A DNA stretch of 64,000 nt from Sepioteuthis lessoniana (lineage: Eukaryota > Mollusca > Cephalopoda > Myopsida > Loliginidae): assembly GCA_963585895.1 (NCBI GenBank), contig CAUZXS010004370.1, positions 62,001 to 126,000 on the forward strand. Direction: 5' to 3'. Below, in pieces: positions 10,535 to 20,590 of this stretch; within the stretch, counting starts at the first letter, position 1; every line of letters starts with the position of its first letter. The position numbers and the translations under genes are program-made. The notes under the pieces are model-generated. The model was not told the DNA's origin, ran no database searches, and saw only the letters and a list, made by a program, of their open reading frames with translations.

Positions 10535-10955
10535 TGCAAAAACTGCCAGCGGCCTCTGATGGGAAGAGGGATGACGCATGCGCAAAGAAAAGGGACCATC
10601 CCGACACAAGGAGGAAGCTCACGCTCTTTCAGCAGTGACCGGCGGAGCGACAACATCTAAATCTCCCTTGCTGCTAGTGGAAGGCCACGTGGCCGCTCTA
10701 AAGCGTTACATTGGCTAACCTTTCACTAGTAGCAGCTGTTTCGGTTAACAGTATATACAAAATACAAAAAATATCAAAATGGACCTATCGAACTAAAACG
10801 CAGGACCTCGACAAACTCCCAAATGCGACTAACACGTCGTTAAACCTTATATACCGAATACGTTGTTAAAGCTTTAAATACCGAATAAGGACACATATAT
10901 ACCCAAGAAACGACTAACGCATTTTTAACACCTTGACTGGGGGATTGAACCATTT
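10535..10955. other. GC-richer single-copy block of unknown nature
   Basis: More CpG than its surroundings, with a GACGCATGCGCA motif resembling an NRF1 site. An imperfect inverted repeat runs from GCTGCTAGTGGAAG (about 10670) to CTTTCACTAGTAGCAGC (about 10717-10735). TATA-like strings occur near 10850. No convincing ORF, no LTR ends. It could be an old promoter or transposon end. Confidence 0.3.
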
Positions 10956-11186
10956 AAATTGTATTCAGGGATAATTTCCTCCTCCATTGAATGGTTGTTG
11001 AACCCAGAAATAAAGGAAAAATATAAAAATATGTCTTCGTCTCCTATTTGTTACTATCTTCGTTCATATAATTCTTTTACGGACTTCTTATCCAAGAAGT
11101 TACACCAACAAGACAACATGGGACAAAATGGAGTAACTTCCGACCTCATAATCGCTCTTATTCTCAGAGTTATGGGTTAACTAGAA

Positions 11187-11272
11187 TCCCTGCTGCTTTT
11201 CTACAAGGATGGCTTTGGCGTTAGATAACCAATAAATGCCATTAAACATAAAGATACCGAAACAAACTAATT
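11187..11272 (+). mobile_element. SINE-A tail fragment
   Basis: CTACAAGGATGGCTTTGGCG, TTAGATAACCAATAAATGCC and ATTAAACATAAAGATACCG match the 3' third of SINE-A. Confidence 0.65.
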
Positions 11273-11393
11273 CTATTTATATCTTTCAATATATCTCTCA
11301 ATACATTGGAGATCATATATTCTCATAATAGTATCTTTTAATAAAATGCTTTTGTATTCATTCATTTTCTTAAATCCTCTATCTATCTCTTCC

Positions 11394-11459
11394 GCCTCTC
11401 TCTCTGTCTGTCTCTGTCTGTCTGCCTGTCTCTCTCTCCGTCTCTCTGTCTCTCTCTCA
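11394..11459. repeat. Imperfect (TC)n/(TCTG)n run
   Basis: TCTC units mixed with TCTG. Confidence 0.85.
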
Positions 11460-11585
11460 TTTGAATATTTTTTTAACAATCAGAAGTCGACAAACAAACA
11501 CCTGCTCTACGAATCTCTGAGATAAAAAAAACAAATGAAATTTTTGTTGTTTGGAGAACCTCCAGTCAAATTAGTCTATATATTT

Positions 11586-11588
11586 ATG

Positions 11589-11653
<65 letters not shown>
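11586..11653. repeat. (TA)n then (TG)n compound microsatellite
   Basis: About 12 TA units pass directly into about 21 TG units. Confidence 0.95.
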
Positions 11654-11655
<2 letters not shown>

Positions 11656-11749
11656 CTGATTATTTAAGTAGCAAACAATTTTTTCAAAGATCTTTCATAA
11701 ACCAAAGGGAACAATAAATTTTAGCAAGTGACCGTACATTTCTTAAATC

Positions 11750-11905
11750 TTTGATTTTCAGACTAATACCCTTGGGAAAGTTACAAACCCACTTATACCA
11801 CAGGTATGTCTTGAATAGCACCCTTACTTTTCCCCAGTAAGGACGGCTTTGGCATTTTATAATCCACGAAGGTTGATACGCCATAAAACAAAGAATTTGG
11901 TTTGC
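11750..11905 (+). mobile_element. SINE-A, 5'-truncated
   Basis: ACTAATACCCTTGGGAAAG, GGACGGCTTTGGCATT and CCACGAAGGTTGATACGCC follow the SINE-A body and tail without the tRNA-like head. Confidence 0.7.
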
Positions 11906-12730
11906 TTTGCTTTTTAGGTTATTTAATGCCAATTATTTTTTTAGATATATATTAGATATAAATTATTTATAAACACATTTTGTTGATAACATTCTTAAAC
12001 AAACCTGAGCTCATTTTTTTTCTTGCACAGACTTAAATGGATTCACGTACTGCTATTTAACACTAATTATTCTATTCAACACGATTCATTCGTTTGCACA
12101 CGGTTAATGGTTCAAAGTATTGTTATGTTTCGCAAACAATTCAATTAAGTGGGGTGTTCTCGTGGTGTAATGGGGAAAGCGGTGGACTGCGGAATCGTAG
12201 TAAGCGAGCTCTTACTCCAGTCGCGCTATTACGTTCACTTTCGGGCAAATACCCTTGGGAAAGGTATGAACCCCCTTATACTCTTAACTATGGGTTAAAT
12301 AGTACCACTATTGTCCTTCTATGAGAATGGTTTTGGCATTAAATAACCCACGAAGTTTCATATGCCATTAAACAAAGAAACCAAACCAATTCAATTAATC
12401 ATGGGTAGTTTGTTTACACACGGTTAAATGATCAGTTTTATTTCAGTCAATTCAATTTATAACAAGTCATTTGTTTGCTCTCAGTTTTAATGTCAAACAG
12501 TTCTATTTGACCCTATCAGGTGTTACCACTCAGGGTCAGAGTGGACCTGGGAGTGATAGTAATGAAGGGCTACTCTGCTTTCCCCTAAGCTCCAGCATTA
12601 CTTGAGCCTCATCATCAGATTTTTTAGTGCCATATCCAGGACACTCGTTGGTGGTGGGGTCTCACCCTCCTGCAGAGATGCAATCGGTGTATTCTACAGC
12701 TCCACCCGAGTGGGCTATTAAACAAAGGAA
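11906..12730 (+). mobile_element. Module C copy containing a SINE-A insertion
   Basis: Begins at the shared tail complement (GGTTATTTAATGCC), passes TTTATAAACACATTTTG, ACCTGAGCTCATTT and TTCGTTTGCACACGGTTAAT, and is split by a SINE-A. It resumes with TTGTTTACACACGGTTAAAT and reaches the core (CAGGTGTTACCACTCAGGG, TCATCATCAGATTTTTTAG, CTCACCCTCCTGCAGAG). Confidence 0.7.
12149..12386 (+). mobile_element. SINE-A, full length, with target-site duplications
   Basis: The best SINE-A here. The head GTGGGGTGTTCTCGTGGTG has box A TGGTGTAATGG and a degraded box B. The body has CCCTTGGGAAAGGTATGAAC and GGGTTAAATAGTACCAC. The tail is TTTGGCATTAAATAACCCAC then ATGCCATTAAACAAAGAAACC. CAATTCAATTAA (12137-12148) repeats at 12387-12398, an exact target-site duplication. 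This shows the SINE landed in an existing module C copy and defines the family ends. Confidence 0.85.
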
Positions 12731-13286
12731 CCAAATAAATTATATCCTTGGGTGGGTTCTGCCTTCTGATCATAAAATGCATCAGCTTGTTTTAACAGTG
12801 AATTTGAAATACGATTTATGAAAATCCTTTCTCAGGATTTTCCGGGATTAAAAAATATTCCCCCAAGGAAAGTTTTTTCTTGATTTTTACAGTTTCATCC
12901 TACCGTATTTTGCTTATGTTCTAAACGCGTTCAATTGGTAAAATTTATTAATCTCCCTTTTGGGTTCTGTGACGATACGATTATCAAAGGAATATAAGCG
13001 CCAGATTCACCGTACTACCTCTGTACTGTAATAGCCATAGGGACAAATGGCCGAGTGTGTTGTGATTAGGGGAATGTGTTGCATTGTCAGCGCTGGACTG
13101 CTATGTCAGGAAGCAGAGAAAAAGAGCTCGGCTCTTCACCAATCCTTTTAGCTAAAGGTGATTCTCGATCGTTCTTTGTTTTCTTGAGAAGGTTCCTGAC
13201 ACTTTCTAGATGAAAGATCTTTTACTTGTCACGGTAAGACTAACTGACGCAAACGCCAGGAATTTCAATTTTTAATCATTTTTTGT

Positions 13287-14095
13287 TTGGTTTGGTTTGG
13301 TTTCTTTGTTTAAGGGCATATCAACCTTTCGAGGTTATTTAATGCCAAAGCTATTCTAAAAGGACAGTATTGGTACTATTTAACCCATAGCTGGTAGGAT
13401 AAGGAGATTCATACCTTTCCCCAGGGTATTTACACAAAAGTGAACGTAATAGCGCGACTGGAGTACGAACTCACTTGTTGCATACTATGTGTATACAAAT
13501 ATATGTACATAATATATGCTGAACATAATCAAACACAATGACGAACATCAATGAACGAACGAACACACATTCTTTATAAAAATATACCTCTCACTTTTTA
13601 TTCTCGAAAGGGTTGATGCTTCTTGTGTGTGAGAGGTGAGTTGAAGATGGGGACAAACAGCTACATATTGACCCACAGTTCTTCTGATCATAGCAGGACT
13701 TCTTCCTGATTCTGGCTGGGCTGCTAAACCGTGGGTCACTGAGGGCCTAAGGCCCTCTGTCTGCCGCTGACTCTCACTCCAGTATCTTGTCCCCAACTGA
13801 CTCCAACTGCAACTGGAACTCGAACTGACTGACTGACTGACTGACTGCCTCGAACTAACCGACTCAAGCCGTTTGTGGTACCTGGTTATATAATTGTTTG
13901 ACGACCACCTGCTTCGTGTGGGCGTATGCATCTGCACCGAAATCAACCATGTGCACAGGTCAAGGTGATATTCCGATATCTTCAACCGGATTCACCTGTT
14001 TCTCTTGATTAACGGCTCGGTCGAGGGTCAATATGTTACACACTTACTACGATTGCGCTGTCCATCGCTTTAACCATTCACCACGAGGACACCCC
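13287..14095 (-). mobile_element. SINE-A split by a solo LTR
   Basis: The tail to box B part lies at 13287-13475 (GGCATATCAACC, CATACCTTTCC, GGAGTACGAACTCACT). The head complement lies at 14041-14095 (CTTACTACGATTGCG, TTTAACCATTCACCACGAGG). The two halves adjoin exactly once the insert and one CACT are set aside. Confidence 0.8.
13476..14040 (-). mobile_element. Solo LTR (Gypsy-like fossil) in SINE-A
   Basis: A 565-bp insert with LTR ends, on the minus strand TGTAACATATTGACC to GTATGCAACA, flanked by CACT at 13472-13475 and 14041-14044 (a 4-bp target duplication). On the minus strand a TATA-like ATTATATAACC is followed about 280 bp later by AATAAA, the order expected of U3-R-U5. It also holds a short TCAG tandem and the palindrome GAGGGCCTAAGGCCCTC. 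No internal coding region, so it is the usual recombination relic. Sharp ends suggest it is younger than the Gypsy fossil at 4992-9364. The reverse open frame across it is not a gene. Confidence 0.75.
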
Positions 14096-14104
14096 CTAAA
14101 TCAT

Positions 14105-14177
14105 TTATGGATGATTGGTTGCTTTGTTTTTATGGCATATCAACCCTTGTATATTATTCAATGCCATATCCTGTGTC

Positions 14178-14237
<60 letters not shown>

Positions 14238-14725
14238 ATTTGTAAACGAATCATTTGTTGGTAATATTTTAAATGAATGAGAGCTCACTAGTTTGCCATC
14301 AAGTAAATGGTTTCAAGTATTCCAAAAACGTGAATAATTCTATTTATTATCAATCATTTGTTTGCACACAGTTAAATGGTTTCAAGTATTGTTGTTAACA
14401 CAAGTAAATCAGCATTATTCATTTGTTTATGTTACAAGTATTGCTTTGTTATATTAATAATTCAAATTAACATCAGTCATCTCTTTACCTACAGTTAAAT
14501 AATTAAACAGTTCTCTTTGAACCCATTGATGGAACACTCACTGGTACTACCATTCCAGGTCAGAGTGGACCAAGGAGTAATGCCAAAAGTTCCAGGACTA
14601 GAGCATCTCCATCGGTTGCTGTTTAGTGTCCTATTGAGGACACTCGTTGCGGGGTTACCCCTCTGCAAAGATGCATTCGGCGTATTCTTCAGTCCCAGCT
14701 GACTAGGCTGTTGTTATTTGTGCGT
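14105..14725 (+). mobile_element. Module C copy
   Basis: Starts at GGCATATCAACCCTTGTA and carries a microsatellite. It then shows repeats of the TTTGCACACAGTTAAATGG type and the core: GGTCAGAGTGGACCAAGG, GAGGACACTCGTTGCG and GGGTTACCCCTCTGCAAAG, ending at TGACTAGGCTGTTG. Confidence 0.75.
14178..14239. repeat. (CA)n(TA)n(TG)n palindromic microsatellite
   Basis: CA, TA and TG runs of similar length follow one another, so the tract is its own reverse complement. It sits inside module C, where other copies carry (TA)n at the same place (35868). Confidence 0.95.
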
Positions 14726-14999
14726 CAATTGCCAGTCAAAAATATAATTTAATTGAAAGTGGACGAGAGAGAGAGAGAGAGAGGGGCGAGAGAGACGAAG
14801 ATGAAAGGGCTGACCGTTTGGTCTTACTCAAGATTCACTTCTGATACAGATTAGATTCGCTAACTGTCGATTTTGGCTTTGTTCGTCAACCTAGTGCTGC
14901 TGCATCTAAGCAAAAAGCTTAATAAAATACTTCTCACATTCTGCCGATTTTGACAGTCGAATACACTTTGACAGTCGACTACTCTCTGATTATATCGAG

Positions 15000-15400
15000 A
15001 CTTAGCCCTGTATATATAAACAAAGTAACGTAAAATTCATTAATCATAACAATTCTCTAGTCTTTTCTCTCATTTACTTGAACATCAAAAGATTTCTTTA
15101 AAGTCCCGTTTTCGCATATCCTATTTCTGATTTAACGCCAACAAATCTTTCTTCCTTAAGATCCAAAATATTACAATAAACTTTTGATTTGAGGGATTTC
15201 TTTACAACTAATTATCTTCGGACTTAATTTAACCAGATCGTTTAATGTGAAATTCATAGGAACCACTTTGACTAATGATTGCCCATTGTCTAGAATTTTA
15301 GTCATTAACTTTATTTGTGTATGGGCTTATGATTGATTCTATTTTTTAACCTATATATCAATCTATCTATGTATATATTTGTTTGGTGGTGAATATTATT
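15000..15400. other. No feature seen; AT-rich spacer
   Basis: No repeat family or ORF recognised. The part that follows (15400-15860) is less AT-rich but equally unassigned. Confidence 0.5.
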
Positions 15401-15859
15401 TTGTTAAGCCAAGTTTGCAACATTCTATTCGTCGCCATATTCCTTCATAGAGCTGTTCCCACAGGCTTTCTATTGCTTCCGTAGGGTTACGTTGATAACC
15501 TGGTACGTGGGGCGCCAATTCTGACGGGGCCCAGGTATTTTTGTCTCGCCGCACATTTGAGTTTCGACTTCTAACTTTAAAAAATACCTTGTGCCACACT
15601 TTGTCTTGGTAGGCAGACTGACTAATACCATATATCTTTTTCTTTGTCGACCTGCACTTTGTTTCCTTCGGCTTGACCGGGTCATTCTTTTGTTTATTAA
15701 TCTATCAAAAATAATCATAGACCAACGAGTACCACCCCTCTTTACACATGTAACATTTGCTCCGAAAAAGATGAAATCAAAAACATATGTATTCCATCTT
15801 AAAAACGTTTTCTTGTTAAATATGAATTTCGGAGAACTGTCTGAAAATAAGAGGAACTT

Positions 15860-15938
15860 TTGGTTTGGCTTGGTTGATTTGTTTAACGACATATCAACTC
15901 CTTCATCATCATGTCGTCCCGCTAGCATGGACTTCCCT

Positions 15939-15989
<51 letters not shown>

Positions 15990-16165
15990 CATTCGTCTCT
16001 ACCGTCCGTCTCTTCTGGCTGGTCTTTTAGACTACAGCCTGTGTCTGAGTAGAGCTATTGTAGATAAATTTTAGCTGGTTGCTCAAGACTTGATGGTCCT
16101 AGTGAAGGGGTCCAAATGAGAACGTCTCTTATGAGTTCGTTCTTACTCTAACTCTATCAATTCCT
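15860..16165 (-). mobile_element. SINE-A tail stub joined to an RTE-like LINE 3' end
   Basis: 15860-15902 resembles a SINE-A tail (TTGTTTAACGACATATCAAC). From 15903 the sequence is the minus-strand LINE 3' end: TCATCATCATGTCGTCCCGC, a (TC)n run at 15943-15987, CCATTCGTCTCTACCGTCC and GAAGGGGTCCAAATGAGAAC. Only about 250 bp of the LINE 3' end remain. Confidence 0.65.
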
Positions 16166-16369
16166 TATGGGTTGTGCAATGACAAAATTTGATTCAATTG
16201 TAAGTGTTTTATTGTAAGCATAACTATTTTTATTTTCTATGATCGATTGTAATCTTTTTTAAATCACCCTTTTTTGCCGATTATAATACTTTCTTTTCAC
16301 CCAATTTTATGGTTTCACATATTCTCACTCAATACTAATAATTTCTGAAAAGATTTATTTGAATTATAG

Positions 16370-16775
16370 ATGAAAGACTAACATGTACTACCACTACGAG
16401 TCACAGTGAACCTGGGAGTAATGGCAATGAAAGGGAACTCCACATTCCCCAAAGCTTCACCATCAGATGCAGTTTTTTCTCATACTCAGAACACTAGTTC
16501 TATTTGACCCTTAGATGGGACGTCACAGAAGAGCTGGGAGTAATGGCAATGAAGGGGGTACTCCACATCCCCTAAAACTACAGGATTGAAACTTCACCAT
16601 CAGATACATTTAACAGTTAGACTCAGGACACTAGTTCTATTTGACCCTTAGATGGGACGTCAAGTAGACCTGGGAGTAATGGTAATGAAAGAGTACTCCA
16701 TATACCACAGAGCTTCAGAAATGAAGCCGGACTATTGTATGCAGTTTAATGTCTTACCCAGTTCACTGAACCAAC
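16370..16775 (+). mobile_element. Module C core in three tandem copies
   Basis: Three successive units of about 120-145 bp each carry CCTGGGAGTAATGG or GCTGGGAGTAATGG, an AATGAAAG or AATGAAGG string, and a CCATCAGAT-type string in two of three. The second and third both start AGTTCTATTTGACCCTTAG and ATGGGACGTCA. Approximate units: 16375-16495, 16496-16625, 16626-16770. Confidence 0.7.
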
Positions 16776-17682
16776 TTTTATTTTTATTTAATCGATGCTT
16801 AAATAAGAGCACCATGCTTATTTTTTAAGACGCTTATGGAATGGTATGAGAAAAGATATCCAGGAAATGAGAGGAAAATCCCTTTTGAATGGGTGTGTGT
16901 TCTCATGTTGTCTTTCTAAACGTGTTTGTAGAACATCCGGCTGCAATGTGAATATGTATGTGTATGTGTGTAAGCTTGCACGTGCATACATGCACGTGTG
17001 GGTGCGTATGAGTGAGTGTGTGCGTGTTTGCACATGTGGCTAAGAGTATATCTGTACATGAGTGTGTATGTGTAATCGAAATTATTTTACAAAGAACCTC
17101 GAGTTGTTCTGCATTTGGCGAAGTGGTATTTGATGAAAATGTCACGTGTCGCGTTTAAAATGTCAGGCCGGAAAATAAAAAAAAGGAAAAGTTTAGTCCT
17201 TGACCAGGTCTCCTTCAAATTTTTTTGTTGTTTTTGTTGTTTTTTTCCCTACTTTTCCTTTTTATTTATTAATTTTTTTTATTGATTTATTTTTTTAGAT
17301 TCGTTCTTTTATTTAATATGGGTTGATTGTGTAGGAGGGAAAAGGAATGTATAACGTAGTATTTTTATTTGCATGGTTACTCTGCTGGGTCTTTGAGAAC
17401 AGGTTTCTTTTTTTTTTAATCTGAAAATTCAATTTTCATTCAAAAGTGATTCTTTTTTTTTTTTTTTAAGTAAATACAACCAGCCCACACATGAAATCAT
17501 AATTTAATTAAGTAAGAAATAATCGAAGTGCATTCAGGTGATATTTCGATGTTTATTTACATGATCTTCAGCTATTTTCACAAAAATAATTAGTCTTAGA
17601 AAAGTAAATAATTTAAAAGTCAAATTTCAGGAAATGAAAAGCAATAGTTCAGAAAGGAGGGAATAATCAATTTTTTTCCCAT

Positions 17683-17762
17683 AAAAATCAATGAATGAAT
17701 GAATCAATCAAATGTTCTTTTATAAAAGAACATTTGATTGATTGATTCATTCATTGATTTTT
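17683..17762. repeat. Near-perfect 80-bp palindrome
   Basis: Two 40-bp arms meet with no loop at AAAGAACATT's complement: AATGTTCTTTTA then TAAAAGAACATT. Outward they run through ATTGATTG-type units to GATTTTTAC. It abuts a degraded SINE-A/module C tail (GGCATGTCAACCCATC, 17765-17780), so one arm may be that tail's short tandem end. Confidence 0.9.
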
Positions 17763-17894
17763 ACGGCATGTCAACCCATCTAGGATGATTTTATCCCTAG
17801 TAGTTAGGGAATCGCGTTCACATTCTCATTTTTTTCTGTTGTTATTTCGAAAGATTTGAATTTTTTTTTTTTTTTGCTCTTTTTTGTCAGGGGT

Positions 17895-18665
17895 TGAAGA
17901 CGGTCCAATCGAATACGAAATATTTTTAAATAGATCTATTTATCTCATTGATAGGATAGCAATGTTGGATAGTGACTGGACATGCTGCATAAATTGCGTG
18001 GGTGGCATAAGAGGAAATAGATCGCTTTCCGAAAGTAAACATGACGCAGGTATTTTTTAGCGGAAGTACCGCGTAAGTTGTGAGGGTGGCAAAGCTAGAA
18101 AGAGGCATGTCCACGTGCAACGTAAAGTGACTGGTAGGAGATGTGACAAAGAGAATTTGCGTGGGCGTCTGGTATATTACATAAGGCCGAAGAATTCAAC
18201 CAGAAAAAGAAGACCGATAAGACTGCTACTCGGCATTATGTCTCTTAAGGTTCTGGCCTTAAGCTAGACTGCTCCGGGTTGGGAGACGGAGAGAGGCTTG
18301 AGATAATTCTAGACATGCAAAAGTAGAGAAGCGAGGAGAACCTAAGATAATTCGATGCCTTGAGATGGCCCAATACCAGACTCGCGAAAGTAGAGAAGCG
18401 AGGAGAAACTAAGATAGTTCGATGCCTTGAGATGGCTTTATACCAGACTCGTGAAAGTAGAGAAGTGAGGAGAAACTAAGATAATTCAAGGCCTTGAGGT
18501 GGCCCAGTAGGAGTCTTGTGGAAGTAAAACGAAGAGGAAGCGGTTCACTGAAGATTTGTATTTTGCCCCTGTGTGTACAGCTCAGCCATCTTCGGCCCTT
18601 TCTCACTCTACCATTACGTACACTTCGGGTAATAAAAGTAAAAGAAAAGAAATATGTTTTTGTAC
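17895..18665. other. GC-richer block with a 67-bp tandem repeat; possible LTR-like fossil
   Basis: The block is less AT-rich than its flanks. A TATA-like string (GGTATATTACATAAGG) lies at about 18170 and an AATAAAA at about 18631, with the tandem array between them. That arrangement would suit an LTR, but I cannot define TG...CA ends or target duplications. No coding pattern recognised. Confidence 0.3.
18297..18535 (+). repeat. 67-bp tandem repeat, three full copies and a partial
   Basis: Units contain GTAGAGAAGCGAGGAG, CTAAGATAATTCGATGCC and TTGAGATGGCCCA. The second and third differ at about one base in ten, and the fourth decays after AGTCTTGTGGAAGTA. Confidence 0.85.
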
Positions 18666-18689
18666 ATCAATGTCGTTTTTCTTTCTCCG

Positions 18690-18900
18690 TATACAACAAT
18701 TACAGGTGCTACCACGTTGGATCAAAGTGGACATGAGAGTAATGTCAATGAAGTGGTACACCATACTTCTCGGATCTTCCGAACTGGAACCTCAACAGAT
18801 GTAGCTTAGTAACACACCAATAACTCCTCTTTCTTTGTGGGAGAAGCCCCTTACCGCTTTGAAGTGGACACAGTCTCCATATTTTTTAGCCCCACCAACA
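18690..18900 (+). mobile_element. Module C core
   Basis: AGGTGCTACCACGTTGGATC, AGTGGACATGAGAGTAATG and CCCCTTACCGCTTTGAAGTG follow the core order. Confidence 0.55.
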
Positions 18901-19014
18901 TAACAGAAAAACATAATCGAGGTAAAAATGGTAATCATTTAAAAAAAAAAGAAACATTGAACTAAATATAGGATGTTTTCATAAGAAATCTGTTTGAACA
19001 TCCTTATCCCCACC

Positions 19015-19292
19015 CACAACCATGTGCTAGATAGTACCGCTAATGCTCTTCAACAAGGATAGTTTTAGCATTAAATAACCCACAAAGATTGATATGCCAT
19101 TGGAAATAAAGAAACCGATACCAAAACTACACTTCTTCTACAAATGATGGCTTGGGCATTAAATAGCCCACGAAGATTGATATGCCATTTAAAACAAAGA
19201 AATCAAAACTACTTTTCTTCTCCAAGAATGGCTTTGACATTAAGTAACCCAAGAAGGTTGATATGCCATTAAAAACAAAGAAACCGAAACAG
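19015..19292 (+). mobile_element. SINE-A remnant with three tandem tails
   Basis: Three copies of the tail lie in a row at about 19055-19110, 19135-19200 and 19215-19292. Each has an ACAAGGATAG, ACAAATGATGG or CCAAGAATGG lead and a CATTAAATAACC-type string, then ATTGATATGCCATT or GTTGATATGCCATT, then AAAGAAACC or AAAGAAATC. Confidence 0.75.
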
Positions 19293-19433
19293 TCGAGTAT
19301 TTTTGTTATAAACTTTGAAATACTTTATGAAAAATATTTTTTTAATCTGTCTTTACAGTAAATTTTCAGTTCAAAGAGAAATAGCTTTGAAAAATGTCTA
19401 CCATGTTTAAAAATTGTATTGATTATTTTGTAC

Positions 19434-20283
19434 TTCGATTGATACAATCAGAGAAAACGGCTTCGTGCTGTAAAAGTAAAAAAAAGCAGAGGGTACCCCG
19501 CAAAAACAATTACCGACGCCGACTACGCCGATGACATAGCGTTACTGGTGAATACACCCAACCAAGCCAAAACACTACTGCATAGTTTGGAATGAGCCGC
19601 CGCAGGCATTGGCCTCCATGTCAATGCACACAAAACTGAATATATGTGCTATAATCAAACAGGTGACATTTCCACACTAGAAGCTGCCTTCCTGAAACTG
19701 GTAGACAAATTCATCTACCTTGGAAGCAGCGTCTCATCAACCGAAAAGGACATCGACACATGGCTAACGAAGGCATGGACAGCTATCGATAGGCTTTCGA
19801 TCATATGGAAATCAAACCTGACCGATAAAATTAAACACAGTTTCTACCAGGCAGCGGTCGTGTCGATACTGCTGTATGGATGCACTACTTGGACGCTAAC
19901 TGAACGGCTGGAGAAGAAGCTAGACGACAATTACACAAGAATGTTGCGAGCAATATTGAACAAGTCCTGGCGGCAACACCCCACAAGGCACCAATTATAC
20001 GGCCACCTGCCTCCCATCCCGAAAAATATCCAAACTAGACGAACCAGACATGCAGGATACAGCTGGAGAAGCAAGGACGAGCTCATAAGTGATGTACTCC
20101 TATGGACCCCTGCATATGGCCAAGCAAAAGCAAGACGACAAGCTCGAACATACATACAGCAGCTCTGTGAGGATACGGGATGTAGCCCCGAAGACCTGCC
20201 TGAAGTGATGAATGAAAAAGTGAAGTGGCGAGAGAGGGTCAGGAATAGCCGTGCTAGCAGCACGACATGATGATGATGATTTT
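19434..20283 (+). mobile_element. RTE-like LINE, 5'-truncated, with intact 3' end
   Basis: Starts inside the RT before the catalytic motif (DADYADDIALL at about 19507-19542) and runs to the C-terminus. One stop interrupts the part before 19644. The frame ends at TGA, the first unit of a (TGA)n run that closes the element, so there is effectively no 3' UTR, as in RTE elements. Just before the end CGTGCTAGCAGCACG can form a hairpin that other copies share. Confidence 0.8.
19644..20270 (+). pseudogene. LINE RT C-terminal part, 208 codons open
   Basis: The longest clean piece of this copy's ORF: KLVDKFIYLGSSVSSTEKDI, TAIDRLSIIWKSNLTDKIKH, YGCTTWTLTERLEKKLDDNY, YGHLPPI, RRTRHAGYSWRSKDELISDV and a WRERVRN end. 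It covers the thumb and C-terminal domain after the YADD core, not the catalytic site, and cannot act alone. In the family this domain helps the RT bind RNA. Confidence 0.8.
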
Positions 20284-20439
20284 GAAAGTTTCAATGAGAT
20301 CGCCTTCTTTCTTGAAAACTAATTAATCTTAATTTCTCATCTTTCTTCTTCCAATTTAAAAGAAACAAACAAACAAAAATCATGTTCGACTATTTGCTAC
20401 CAAATAGAAAACTGAATTGAATTACCGGAAAATCCTGCG

Positions 20440-20590
20440 AACACTTTCGCACGACATAAGGAAAGACTGGACAGCTGTTTCGACCTTATTAGGTCTCAGC
20501 AGAGTATACCATGATCTCCACCACTGGAGATAGAACCAGTGACCGCAGAGCCGATATTCTACAACTTGGCCAACAGTTCATAACGTACAC
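20440..20590 (-). mobile_element. tRNA-derived SINE of a further family (single copy)
   Basis: On the minus strand: GTTGGCCAAGTTGTAGAATA (box A-like TGGCCAAGTTG), then TCTGCGGTCACTGGTTCTA and TCTCCAGTGG (box B-like GGTTCTATCTCC), then a body with ACCTAATAAGGTCGAAACAG. The spacing of A and B boxes fits a tRNA-like head. Confidence 0.5.

Noticed and set aside
12149-12230. SINE-A heads as functional tRNA genes
   Set aside because: The heads keep A and B boxes but do not fold into a full cloverleaf with intact acceptor arm, and they are part of a repeated unit with a common tail.
13030-13110. tRNA-Ser/Leu-like TGGCCGAGTG string
   Set aside because: No matching box B or cloverleaf could be drawn around it.
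13548-13985. 145-codon reverse open frame
   Set aside because: It lies entirely inside the solo LTR, with TCAG repeats giving an SVSQSV string. No domain.
15396-15928. Reverse frames with a NPTEAIESLWEQL string, reminiscent of the Tc1 transposase NPIENLW motif
   Set aside because: No other transposase motif or inverted ends nearby. One short resemblance is not enough.
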